From CAYPQL01 sp964412905 (GTDB lineage: Bacteria; Patescibacteriota; Minisyncoccia; JAHIHE01; JAGLIN01): a DNA stretch of 22,762 nt. A model generated the notes under the pieces. It was not told where the DNA came from and made no database searches. It saw only the letters and a program-made list of their open reading frames with translations. Of the stretch, positions 1 through 7,025 are shown one piece after another; position 1 is the first letter of the stretch, and the number at the start of each line of letters is the position of its first letter. The position numbers were made by a program, and so were the translations under genes. The stretch lies in contig CAYPQL010000024.1 of assembly GCA_964412905.1 (NCBI GenBank), forward strand, positions 1 to 22,762. Reading direction: 5' to 3'.

Positions 1-51
1 TAAATTGATTAAACTTGTTTTAGAGTTACAGCTTTCCACCTTTATAGACTT

Positions 52-85
52 TATAAACTTTCTAACTTTATGAACTTTCTAACTT
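52..85. repeat. 17-bp tandem repeat, two copies
   Basis: Two adjacent 17-bp units (52-68 and 69-85) differ at one base (TATAAAC versus TATGAAC at the start). A related partial unit, TTTATAGACTTTATAAAC, lies just to the left. The array sits directly downstream of the minus-strand tRNA-Arg. Similar TTTATAAACTT / TTTATAGACTT units recur at 6988-7025. There is no G+C-rich stem, so a terminator role is uncertain. Confidence 0.75.
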
Positions 86-90
86 ATATG

Positions 91-162
91 TGCTCTCGGC
101 AGGAATCGAACCTGCATCACGGATTCCGCAAACCCGCGTTCTATCCGTTGAACTACGAAAGC
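91..162 (-). tRNA. tRNA-Arg, anticodon GCG
   Basis: Read on the minus strand, a full cloverleaf of 72 nt is visible. The acceptor stem is GCTTTCG with CGAGAGC (one G-U pair), the D arm is GTTC/GAAC with A20 in the loop, the anticodon stem is CGGGT/ATCCG around the loop TTGCGGA, and the T arm is GCAGG-TTCGATT-CCTGC. The anticodon at 127-129 is GCG, reading the arginine codons CGC and CGU. The discriminator base is A and CCA is not encoded, so a CCA-adding enzyme is needed. Most bacteria read CGU/CGC with an A34-to-inosine tRNA, so G34 here is noteworthy. Confidence 0.93.
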
Positions 163-190
163 GTAATATTAGAAATTAGAAATTTAATCT

Positions 191-871
191 TCATTCCCCC
201 TTCTCTCTTCTTTCTAATTTTTCTAATTTTTCTTTTTCCTTCAAATAATCATCAAAATCTTCTTCGGAAAAATATTCGTCAAACTCGTTTTTTTTCTTGA
301 ACCCGATCAGAGCCGTCTGCTGTTTTTCTTCCGGCAAAAAATTATCCAGCACGGCGCGGATATAGCGGGGATTCTGATCTATGATTTGAATTTCCTTGAC
401 CGGCAAAATGGAATTTCTCAATTTGAATTTCAAAACATCAAAATATTCCCCTTCCGCGACTTCAAATGATTCAATGTTCGCATATTTATAAAACGCGCCC
501 CCGAAAGCGATGCCATCAAGGTCAATTCTCAATTCAATGTCCCGAGGCTGCTGATATATATGAAGCGCGATGACGACCAGCAGCATTGAAAATGTAACGA
601 CAACGATAAAACTTCCCTGAAAAGAAAACCAGATGATGGCAAAAACGGACAAGATAGCGCTCGCGTAATAAATGATCACATCTTCCTGCGTCTTGATATG
701 CTCCGGCGCGATCCATTTCGCGAAATACGAGCTCTCGTCCTCTGTCTTTTTTCCTTCTTCTATTTTTTCTTCCGGTTTTATTTTTTCATTTATTGCCTTA
801 GCTTCAGCCGTTTTCTTCTTTTTCTTCTTCTTCAATTTCTTCGGCTTTAATTGTTTTTGTTTTTTTGCCAT
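191..871 (-). CDS. lysine-rich two-helix membrane protein, function unknown
   Basis: This 226-residue protein begins with about 20 residues that are mostly lysine, followed by a charged Lys/Glu stretch to about residue 50. Two adjacent hydrophobic segments follow (about 65-81 and 87-104), separated by a short turn. The rest is a soluble beta-rich region (about 110-180) and an acidic, charged C-terminal helix. The hairpin-anchored layout with a following small beta domain resembles bacterial PH-like (bPH/YcxB-type) membrane proteins, but I see no diagnostic motif. It lies between tRNA-Arg and the REP-like repeat at 896-1037, whose left end is 25 bp from the start codon. The reading frame is long and hydrophobicity is regular, so it is a real gene; its function is not known. 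Confidence 0.8.
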   Translation of the reverse strand: MAKKQKQLKPKKLKKKKKKKTAEAKAINEKIKPEEKIEEGKKTEDESSYFAKWIAPEHIKTQEDVIIYYASAILSVFAIIWFSFQGSFIVVVTFSMLLVVIALHIYQQPRDIELRIDLDGIAFGGAFYKYANIESFEVAEGEYFDVLKFKLRNSILPVKEIQIIDQNPRYIRAVLDNFLPEEKQQTALIGFKKKNEFDEYFSEEDFDDYLKEKEKLEKLERREKGE

Positions 872-895
872 ATTTTTAGATAATTAGATTAAGGC

Positions 896-1037
896 AACTA
901 CTCACCTTCTTTGTCATTTCGAGCGCCTCGCGAGAAATCTGTATACGGAGAAATATCTAAAACTTATAGATTTCTCGCTAATCGCTCGAAATGACAGATT
1001 CCTAGGATAAATGTTTTTTAGAGCAGCTAAGTAGTTA
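896..1037. repeat. REP/MITE-like palindromic repeat, copy 1
   Basis: The core, 912-996 (85 bp), starts with TGTCATTTCGAGCG and ends with CGCTCGAAATGACA, with an inner inverted pair GCGAGAAATCT / AGATTTCTCGC. The core recurs at 14664-14748 with about six differences by eye. The similarity extends outward to weak outer inverted ends (AACTACTCA and TAAGTAGTTA), giving an element of about 142 bp. It has no coding capacity. Palindromes starting with TGTCATTTCGAGC are familiar from many bacterial genomes as dispersed non-coding repeats. Confidence 0.8.
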
Positions 1038-1145
1038 CAGATTAAGTTATTCTTTTACTTTCTCTATATTATCATTTTCAGGGTAGATAGTAAAGGCGGG
1101 CGGGACATTATTACAAAGTATGGTGAAATAAAAACGCGTTTGGAT

Positions 1146-1181
1146 AAAAAAATTGGAAGAGAGGATGTTTCCGTCTCTTCC
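1146..1181 (-). terminator. rho-independent terminator after the frameshifted secreted-protein gene
   Basis: On the minus strand GGAAGAGA (1181-1174) pairs with TCTCTTCC (1162-1155), with an inner GGA/TCC pair, and is followed by AATTTTTTT. It lies about 100 bp downstream of the stop at 1282. The region from 1038 to 1281 holds nothing else that I can support. Confidence 0.75.
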
Positions 1182-1281
1182 TGTACAGCTTATTATATAT
1201 CTATGTTTCTTTTACTAATTTGCTTGTGTCCCTCCAGAACTTATCTGCTTTTGGATTTTCGGCAAAAATTATGCTAGCATG

Positions 1282-2303
1282 TCATGGTAAATTATACCAC
1301 ATGGCAATAACCATAAGGGAGTTTTTGATTTCTGCTGTTTGCCTTGCTGAATACTCTCCATAATAATCCATTCCGCCTTTGAAATTGATGCTGGTTATAT
1401 TTGCGTCAGTTTTGGAAGCATTCGTTTGGAATTCCGGGATTCCAGCAAGCTGTCCTGAAACCACAAGGTCCTCAAACAGCGGCGTATACGGCGCGACTCC
1501 TCCACTGAGAATTTTTGCCAACATTTAATCATATCCACATCAATATTTTGAATTATGCCGCCAAAAGGCTTCTTGTCATAATCCATTTTATCGTAATCGT
1601 CCCAGTTTTTGGCTCCAAGACTGTGTCCCCAAACGGTAACTTTTATATCATTCGGGTTTTTTCTGGCGAGAATACCGGTTTGAATTTTGCTGATTACAAC
1701 TCCGTAATATAAATCCAGCAAATATTTATTATTATTCCATTTTTCCATAATGGCATTTATTTCGGAATCGTTTAATCCCAAACTAAGATCAATATTATCT
1801 TCTCGCCTGCCATTTATAAAAACAGCGCAATCACAACTTTTCGCCATTTCTATCGCTTTTTCTCTGTACAAGCTTGGCTTTAAAGATTGGCCGAGAGACA
1901 TATCCAGCACTTTAGTTGCTGTAGTGCGGTATGGATATTTTTCTTTGACAAAGCTTGTTATTTTTACAATGTCATAATTCCCCGGTCCTACTTTTAGATC
2001 GATCCGATATTCGGCTATATCATCACGGATGTTTCCTGTCCTGCTATACGCAATAACTGCAGGATAAAATTGCATTCCACGCGCAGATGCGCTTGTCGTT
2101 TGAACAGCCATTTTATTGGGACTTATACCAGCACCATCAGAGTTAGGACTTTGAATTTTATTCAATTCATTGTTCAATTCCTGCACACCTATTTCCTGAA
2201 CGCCTATTCCTCGGTTTTGTTCTCTATTCTGTTCCGCCGAAACCATTAGCACTACTGCCAACAGCATCAGCAAAGCTGCTAATATTGCTGCTATTTTTTT
2301 CAT
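1282..2303 (-). pseudogene. secreted protein of unknown function, disrupted by a frameshift
   Basis: The likely start is the ATG at 2303, which has GAGGAAAAAT upstream, in preference to an ATG nine codons earlier. It opens a clear signal peptide (MKKIAAILAALLMLLAVVLM, then VSAEQ). The frame runs to about 1512-1516, where an A5 run on the coding strand marks a break. After a shift of one base the protein continues with a plausible C-terminus (SGGVAPYTPLFEDL to the stop at 1282), giving about 340 residues in total. Without the shift, translation ends in an Arg-rich tail (stop at 1395). A GHSLG sequence resembles the nucleophile elbow of alpha/beta-hydrolases or lipases, but no matching acid or histidine is evident. 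A strong terminator follows. It could be a decayed gene, a phase-variable gene at the A run, or an assembly error. Confidence 0.7.
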
Positions 2304-2461
2304 ATTTTTCCTCTTTTGTTTTCTTTTCAAGAATAAAACCTCTGTTTGCCCTTAATTTCAAAGAACAAATAAAAAAACAGATTTTTATTCCCTGTCTATT
2401 TCTAGCAGAAATAAAAATTCTGCCAATGGGGATAGCATTTTTAGAGATAAATCTTAAAAAT

Positions 2462-3556
2462 CTAAAACTTCAACCTCTCCAAAATCATTTCCTTTTCCTC
2501 GCCTTCTAGAATATCCGGCTGGGAATAGTCAAAAGTTTTAATAGGAATGAAACTTACGCTCTCAATTTTTTTATCCTTAAAAATTATTTCCGCCATCGCG
2601 CCGAGCCTCGTTTCATCAGACCACATCTGGTCAAAAACAAAATTCCCGAGGCTGTAAATTATATATTTGCCCTTGTATTTTTCAACCGTCTGGACAGTAT
2701 GCGGATGGTGGCCAATAATTAAATCCGCGCCGGCGTCAATCGCGCTCCGGGCGAATTCTTTTTGCTGCTTATTTGGAGAGACCGCGTATTCGGTTCCCGC
2801 GTGCATAGAGACGATCACAATATCGTTTTCCAGCTTGGCTTTTCCCACAATCTCTTTCATTTTTTCAATTTCCATATTTGCTACGCCATAAATTTCTCCT
2901 GAAGATTCGCGCTGATCAAAATTATAAGCGAAAGCGAAAAAAGCAAACTTGGTTCCCTTGATATTTTTTGTTCCCGGCTTATAAATATCTTCACTATTTA
3001 AACCCGCGCCGACATGAGAAATATTATTCTCGTCTAAAATTTTGATCGTGCTTTCCAGCCCGGCTTTGCTGAAATTCATAATATGATTATTCGCCAAACT
3101 CAAAACATTAAATCCCGCGAATTTCAGCCCTTCAGCCGATTTCGGGTCCGTCCGAAAAACCATCTCTCCGCTTTTTATTATCCTGCCGGGAATTATAGCC
3201 GTTTCCAAATTCCCAAAAACAAGATCCGCCCCGCTTGTAATTTCCGCTATTTTTAAAAATGGATATTTATAATCTTGATATTCTATCATTTTTTGCTCAA
3301 CCGCCCTGGAAAGCATTATGTCTCCAACGGCAATCATTTTCACTTTTTCATCCTCTCTTAATCTTTCTGCTTCTGATTTTATTTCTATTCCCGCTCCCGC
3401 TTCTTTTTTTTCTGAAAAAACTTTTTCTCCTAAATTATCTGCTTGATGATCATTGGCGATATAAAAGTTATTGCTCGTCCGCAAAATAAAAGCACAGCCG
3501 AAAATTATAACAAATATAATTATTAATAGCGCTACTATTTTAAGGATGAGTTTCAT
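2462..3556 (-). CDS. CapA-family (poly-gamma-glutamate type) metallophosphoesterase, membrane-anchored
   Basis: The 364-residue protein starts with one transmembrane segment (about 3-26), then a charged linker, then a CapA/PgsA domain from about residue 72. Metal-site motifs of the family are present in order: GDIM (D79), GNLE (N116, E118), NNH (156-158), MHAG (H252) and GHHPH (282-286), followed by YSLGNFVFDQ. CapA relatives belong to the calcineurin-like metallophosphoesterase fold and take part in capsule or polyglutamate export, or act on extracellular substrates. No capB/capC genes are adjacent, so a role in surface polymer handling is only inferred. The domain would be extracytoplasmic. 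Length and motifs look complete. The gene is alone in its transcription unit between the broken secreted gene and tRNA-Ser. Confidence 0.9.
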   Translation of the reverse strand: MKLILKIVALLIIIFVIIFGCAFILRTSNNFYIANDHQADNLGEKVFSEKKEAGAGIEIKSEAERLREDEKVKMIAVGDIMLSRAVEQKMIEYQDYKYPFLKIAEITSGADLVFGNLETAIIPGRIIKSGEMVFRTDPKSAEGLKFAGFNVLSLANNHIMNFSKAGLESTIKILDENNISHVGAGLNSEDIYKPGTKNIKGTKFAFFAFAYNFDQRESSGEIYGVANMEIEKMKEIVGKAKLENDIVIVSMHAGTEYAVSPNKQQKEFARSAIDAGADLIIGHHPHTVQTVEKYKGKYIIYSLGNFVFDQMWSDETRLGAMAEIIFKDKKIESVSFIPIKTFDYSQPDILEGEEKEMILERLKF

Positions 3557-3598
3557 TTCTTTGGCTTATTGTATATACCCTATCACAAGCCCTTTTGC

Positions 3599-3627
3599 TT
3601 GCCAAACGCGAAAATTAATGCTATTTT
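3599..3627 (+). promoter_or_regulatory. candidate sigma-70 promoter for tRNA-Ser
   Basis: TTGCCA (3599-3604), a 17-bp spacer and TATTTT (3622-3627) precede the tRNA by about 45 bp. The match is moderate (four of six bases in each box) and rests on inspection only. Confidence 0.3.
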
Positions 3628-3672
3628 ATTTAGGTAGTTAAAGATAAAATGTTATTGGTTATAAGTTAATAC

Positions 3673-3762
3673 GGAAGGGTGGCAGAGCGGTTGAATGTAC
3701 CGGTCTTGAAAACCGGAGGAGCAGCAATGCTCCCGCGAGTTCGAATCTCGCCCCTTCCGCCA
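3673..3762 (+). tRNA. tRNA-Ser, anticodon UGA
   Basis: A 90-nt class II tRNA is visible. The acceptor is GGAAGGG/CCCTTCC with discriminator G and an encoded CCA (3760-3762). The anticodon stem is CCGGT/ACCGG around CTTGAAA, with TGA at 3707-3709. A long variable arm contains GGAGC/GCTCC, and the T arm is GCGAG-TTCGAAT-CTCGC. The long variable arm and the anticodon agree on serine (UCN codons). It is one of few plus-strand genes, and an IS5-type element lies directly downstream. Confidence 0.96.
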
Positions 3763-3772
3763 TTATTCGTAA

Positions 3773-3819
3773 TTGCAAAAAAAGATTTTGCAAAAGCCAA
3801 GGGATTAAAATCCCTTTTT
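3773..3819 (+). terminator. two consecutive hairpins ending in a T run after tRNA-Ser
   Basis: TTGCAAAA/TTTTGCAA (3773-3793) is followed by AAGGGATT/AATCCCTT (3799-3816), which runs straight into T5. The second hairpin looks like an intrinsic terminator for tRNA-Ser. I could not rule out that part of this belongs to the left end of the insertion sequence. Confidence 0.55.
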
Positions 3820-3841
3820 AAAAAAGAATATAAAACTTATT

Positions 3842-4195
3842 ATGATTTTAGTTGAACAGTTTGAAAAATTTTATCTGCCCTATCTATCGCTGCCTAAAAA
3901 GGGCATTATTCCCAATTCCGAAAAGCTTCATTCCATTTTTAATTACATCCTATACCAGCTTGATACCGGCTGCCAATGGGAAAAGATTCCAATTAAAATC
4001 AATCCTGAAACTAATCAAAAAGAAATTCATTATACCAACATTTGGCGATGGTTCAACCGATGGTCCGGAAACGGCAGTTTTGAAAAAGCTTTTATTGAAA
4101 CCGTCAGATATCTTAAAGATAAAAACAAGCTTAAATTCAAATGCTTGAACGGAGACGGAAATAATAGTCTGGCTAAAAAAGGGGCGATAAAATAG
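3842..4195 (+). CDS. IS5-type transposase, first frame (N-terminal part)
   Basis: The first frame encodes 117 residues. It contains the N-terminal IS5 helix-turn-helix-like region (DUF4096 type: ILYQLDTGCQWEKIP, then YTNIWRWFNRW) and the first catalytic aspartate in the LNGDGNN segment. It runs into a TAG at 4193. Just before the end is A6 (4175-4180) followed by G4 (4181-4184). The -1 frame is closed by TAA at 4174-4176, so any shift must happen after that point, inside the A/G run. Slipping -1 on A-AAA-GGG gives ...AKKGGDKIGYSGH, as expected for a continuous transposase. Confidence 0.85.
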   Translation: MILVEQFEKFYLPYLSLPKKGIIPNSEKLHSIFNYILYQLDTGCQWEKIPIKINPETNQKEIHYTNIWRWFNRWSGNGSFEKAFIETVRYLKDKNKLKFKCLNGDGNNSLAKKGAIK

Positions 4196-4650
4196 GCTAT
4201 TCCGGCCATAAGCATCAAAAAGAACAGAAAATTATCGGCATCACGGACAGCGTCGGCAATATCATTTCTCCTGTGGAATGTCATGAGGTAAACTTAAATG
4301 ATATCGCTCTGCTCAAATGCAGTTTAGCTGACTTCAGAAAAATTGTTAAAGAAATTGACTTGGATATTCGCGGCAAAATATTTAATCTGGACATGGGCTT
4401 TGATTCAAAGTTTAACCGCAAAATTGTATGGAATCTCGGAACGAAGCCGAATATTCCCGAGAATATCAGAAACAGAGATAAATCAAAACCGAAAAAAGGC
4501 AGGCCCGGATATTTTAACAAGAAAATATATGACGGACGTTTTTCTGTGGAAAGAACATTCGGATGGGAAGACGCTCACAGAGGATTAGTTATCCAATATG
4601 ACAGAAAATCCGCCAATTACAGAGGAAAAAACTCTTGGCTTATTTTTTAA
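4177..4650 (+). CDS. IS5-type transposase, second frame (catalytic C-terminal part, reached by -1 frameshift)
   Basis: The second frame is open from 4177 and continues for about 155 residues after the shift; the fused protein would be about 269 residues, normal for IS5 transposases. It carries the second catalytic Asp (LDMGFDSKFNRK) and the conserved Glu with its neighbours (RFSVERTFGWEDAHRGL, then QYDRK). All three DDE residues are therefore present across the two frames. Members of the IS427 group of IS5 are known to split the transposase over two frames with frameshifting, so the element may still be active. The alternative is an inactivating single-base deletion. Confidence 0.83.
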   Translation, partial: KRGDKIGYSGHKHQKEQKIIGITDSVGNIISPVECHEVNLNDIALLKCSLADFRKIVKEIDLDIRGKIFNLDMGFDSKFNRKIVWNLGTKPNIPENIRNRDKSKPKKGRPGYFNKKIYDGRFSVERTFGWEDAHRGLVIQYDRKSANYRGKNSWLIF

Positions 4651-4832
4651 TCAACCTAAGATACTTTTGCGGCAAGTCGCAATGAGTTCATAATTAAATT
4701 CAGATCATTAATGTTTCGCAATAGAGTCATAAAATTAAGTTAGATGTTTATGTCTCTATATATAGCGCATTAAGCTATTTTCTACCAAACGAGATTCGCG
4801 TTAATAGCAATTTAGTAATTTAGTAATGAAAT

Positions 4833-5900
4833 TTATTTCCCCATTCCCATCAACCCGATAACTAATCCGATTGCCGCCATTACCCAGGCTATAATCCAAA
4901 AACGCATTGTCACTTTGCATTCAGGCCAGCCGAGAGCTTCAAAGTGGTGGTGGATCGGGGCGCTTAGAAATATTTTTTTATGCCTGAATTTTTTGCTTGT
5001 CAGCTGAATTATTACCGATAGAGATTCAATAACTAAAATAAAACCGACAAACGGCAAAATTAAAAACGAATTCGTGAGCATCGCGACCACGCCTAAAGTT
5101 ACGCCAAGCGCCATTGAGCCGGTGTCGCCCATTATAAATCTTGCCGGATGGACATTGAACCACAAAAAGGCGAGAAGAACTCCGATTATTGCCGCGCAAA
5201 ACATTGCCAGCTCCACTTTTCCTTGAGCAAAGGCGATCGCGCCGAAAACTCCGAACGCCGGCAAAACAACTCCGCCCGCCAAACCGTCCAGCCCGTCCGT
5301 TTCATTAAGAGAAAACGATGTGGCGACGATAACGAATATAAAAAGAGGGATATACCAAAAGCCAATAGAAAAATCTCCGACTCCGGGAATGTGAACCATA
5401 TCCCAGCCAAGCTTGAAATAAAACCAAAAAGCGCCGACTACCGCAACAAAAGTGTAGAGGAGTATTCTTTCTTTTATCCCCAGCCCGCCTCCTTTCGGAC
5501 CGATTCGAAACACGCCCATAAGATCATCCACCGCCCCGACCATTCCAGCTAAAACTAGAATTCCCAACGGCAAATATGTTTGAGCGCGATCAAGAAAATT
5601 AATACTATTTATTGTGGGATTATCAATTACAGATGATATTATCCAAAACAAAATAGCTAAAGCTGGAACGACAATCCAAATCAAAAGCCCGCCCATTGTC
5701 GGGGTTCCGGCCTTTTTTTTGTGAAGCGCCGTAAAAACGGGCGTATCCCCTTCCGCTCTGATCTGTTTTCCTATTTTGTATTTATAAAGAAAATGGGTAA
5801 GCAACGGAGTCAGAGACATGGCCGCGATAAACGATATCGCCAAAACCGCGAAAATTCGCGCCACTTCAATAACTAATAATGGATTTTCAAATGAAAACAT
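4833..5900 (-). CDS. mraY: phospho-N-acetylmuramoyl-pentapeptide-transferase
   Basis: MraY moves phospho-MurNAc-pentapeptide from UDP to undecaprenyl phosphate, making lipid I, the first membrane step of peptidoglycan synthesis. The 355-residue protein has about ten membrane segments and the family motifs: TPTMGG (66-71), DD (125-126), LNETDGLDGLAGG (198-210), FNVHPARFIMGDTGS (248-262, with the catalytic-site Asp at 259) and the SAPIHHHFEALGW loop (313-325). After the DD pair the usual Lys-containing motif is replaced by LMGVFRIGPKGGG, a Gly-rich cytoplasmic loop. It is not in a mur/fts cluster here; its upstream neighbour on the same strand is a VanZ-like gene, 102 bp away, across a tandem-repeat spacer. 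There is no Shine-Dalgarno sequence before the start; the repeat unit TTAAAATG is repeated up to within a few bases of it. Confidence 0.97.
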   Translation of the reverse strand: MFSFENPLLVIEVARIFAVLAISFIAAMSLTPLLTHFLYKYKIGKQIRAEGDTPVFTALHKKKAGTPTMGGLLIWIVVPALAILFWIISSVIDNPTINSINFLDRAQTYLPLGILVLAGMVGAVDDLMGVFRIGPKGGGLGIKERILLYTFVAVVGAFWFYFKLGWDMVHIPGVGDFSIGFWYIPLFIFVIVATSFSLNETDGLDGLAGGVVLPAFGVFGAIAFAQGKVELAMFCAAIIGVLLAFLWFNVHPARFIMGDTGSMALGVTLGVVAMLTNSFLILPFVGFILVIESLSVIIQLTSKKFRHKKIFLSAPIHHHFEALGWPECKVTMRFWIIAWVMAAIGLVIGLMGMGK

Positions 5901-5906
5901 AGGGTC

Positions 5907-5985
5907 ATTTTAACATTTTAACATTTTAACAAAAGCTTATTTTTTGCCTAGCTAAAATGTTAATATGTTAAATTGTTAATATGTT
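5907..5985. repeat. tandem repeats in both orientations between vanZ-like gene and mraY
   Basis: Units of TTTTAACA repeat three times on the left, and TGTTAATA / TGTTAAAT units on the right are their inverse, so the whole gap can fold into a long AT hairpin with AGCTT/AAGCT-like pairing inside. On the minus strand the left part reads GTTAAAATGTTAAAATG, placing several AAAATG triplets just upstream of the mraY start. Confidence 0.7.
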
Positions 5986-6002
5986 TATATGACTTTATAC
6001 TA

Positions 6003-6380
6003 TCATTTTATCTTCTTCTTGTAAATTAGAAATATTGCGAAAAATATTCCGAGGGTGTCAATAAAAACATCGATCAAGTTTCCGCTTCTTCCGAAGACGA
6101 ATAGCTGGTGATATTCGTCGGTCAAAGCGTAAGTTATTGAAAAAAGCGCGGCGTATGCGATTGACCTTCTGAAACTTAAATTTATAAAAATAGCGCGAAA
6201 AAACAGAAAAGCCAGAATTCCGTATTCCGTCATATGCGCCATTTTCCGCAAAACCAAATCCCGCTGGTTCGGCAAATCAGATTTCAATTCTGGAATTGAA
6301 GATAAGTAATATATAATCCCGCACCAAGCAAAAACTGGAAGCCAATATTTTGCGATATTTATAAATATTTTTCTATCCAT
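6003..6380 (-). CDS. VanZ-like membrane protein
   Basis: A 125-residue protein with four hydrophobic segments (about 11-28, 52-67, 72-86, 104-120). The VanZ family signature is clear: RKMAHMTEYGILAFL (45-59), ALTDEYHQLFVFGRSG (85-100) and DVFIDTLG (104-111). VanZ was first described as a low-level teicoplanin resistance factor; most family members are small membrane proteins of unknown biochemical role. A strong promoter lies just upstream and mraY follows on the same strand, so a link to the cell envelope is plausible but inferred. Length is normal for a single-domain VanZ. Confidence 0.88.
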   Translation of the reverse strand: MDRKIFINIAKYWLPVFAWCGIIYYLSSIPELKSDLPNQRDLVLRKMAHMTEYGILAFLFFRAIFINLSFRRSIAYAALFSITYALTDEYHQLFVFGRSGNLIDVFIDTLGIFFAIFLIYKKKIK

Positions 6381-6415
6381 TTTTTTCTTAAATAAAAGAT
6401 TATTCAGCTTTTTGA

Positions 6416-6444
6416 ATTATATATCAAAATATTCTTTATGACAA
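6416..6444 (-). promoter_or_regulatory. sigma-70 type promoter upstream of the VanZ-like gene
   Basis: On the minus strand TTGTCA (6444-6439), exactly 17 bp, then TATAAT (6421-6416), a perfect -10 box with a one-mismatch -35 box. It lies 35 bp upstream of the start codon at 6380. It is the best canonical promoter I see in the window and probably drives the VanZ-like gene and perhaps mraY. Confidence 0.75.
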
Positions 6445-6506
6445 AGTTTTTTTGAAAAAAAACATGGGTTATCTTTGTGTTATTATTTTTTTGTTTTTGT
6501 TTGTTT

Positions 6507-6959
6507 TTATGGCGCAACATTTTCCGGACGAATTTGAATTGTTCTGGCAATCACGCTTCCATCTTCATTCGCGTCTCCATTAATCATTATATTTGCTCCA
6601 ATTTGCAAATCTTCAATAGAACCATCTATTGTTTTTGAAACTTTGGTCGTATTAACAAAATATACGATTTTCGATCCGCCGTCATTTAATTTTACGGTGA
6701 TACTGTCTTCATTTTTCGAAAGAAGCTCTCCGCTCACTCCGCCAAAACCGGCTCCCCTATTCGCGTCGGTTCGATTAGCGCCCGCCTGTCCCGCTAAATT
6801 TTGTCTTTCTTCGGGAGACATATTTTGGAAATTACGAAAATTTGCGCCGTTCACGCTTGCATTTGGTGTTTTGCTTTCAGTATATTTTATCCCGCCATAA
6901 AACGCCCCTCCGCCAATTACAATAAAAGCGATAATAATCGGCAATACTTTTTTTGTCAT
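6507..6959 (-). CDS. membrane-anchored small protein with DUF5666-like beta domain
   Basis: 150 residues: an N-terminal hydrophobic segment (about 5-24), an Asn/Gly/Arg-rich linker with MSPEERQNLAG, then a small beta domain (about 75-148) with the pattern GELLSKNEDSITVKL ... LQIGANIMINGDANEDGSVIARTIQIRP. The repeated short strands, the G-x-V-x-A-x-x-I ending and the anchor fit the DUF5666/OB-like group often found in exported bacterial proteins. It follows the MacB-like permease by 66 bp on the same strand, so it is probably the last member of the exporter operon. A similar domain seems to occur in the anti-sigma candidate at 11865-12749. Function is unknown; a role as an accessory or sensor on the outer face is inferred. 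Confidence 0.75.
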   Translation of the reverse strand: MTKKVLPIIIAFIVIGGGAFYGGIKYTESKTPNASVNGANFRNFQNMSPEERQNLAGQAGANRTDANRGAGFGGVSGELLSKNEDSITVKLNDGGSKIVYFVNTTKVSKTIDGSIEDLQIGANIMINGDANEDGSVIARTIQIRPENVAP

Positions 6960-6987
6960 ATTGTTTGAAGTTATTGAATTAATAAAT

Positions 6988-7025
6988 ACTTTATAAACTT
7001 TATAGACTTTTGACTTTATAAACTT
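6988..7025. repeat. short AT-rich tandem repeat between permease and DUF5666-like gene
   Basis: ACTTTATAAACTTTATAGAC is followed by TTTTGACTTTATAAACTT, built from the same 10-bp type unit as the array at 41-85. The repeat ends at the permease stop codon. Confidence 0.65.

Larger units (their letters stand above)
3842..4650 (+). mobile_element. IS5-family insertion sequence (coding part; ends not resolved)
   Basis: The span covers the two overlapping transposase frames. I searched by eye the 80 bp on the left and 180 bp on the right for terminal inverted repeats and a target duplication and found no convincing pair, so the true element ends are unknown. The right flank (4651-4832) is AT-rich, without a gene, and ends in two AATTTAGT units next to the end of mraY. 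Insertion close to a tRNA 3' end is common for mobile DNA. Confidence 0.8.

Noticed and set aside
4030..4520. Opposite-strand frames across the transposase
   Set aside because: They are shadows of the two transposase frames, whose DDE motifs are clear.
3763..4832. Terminal inverted repeats of the IS5 element (shared GCAAAAG near both ends)
   Set aside because: The match is only about seven bases, not at symmetric positions, and no target duplication was found.
5907..5985. Tandem repeats that could suggest a small CRISPR array
   Set aside because: Units are only 8-10 bp, with no unique spacers and no cas genes.
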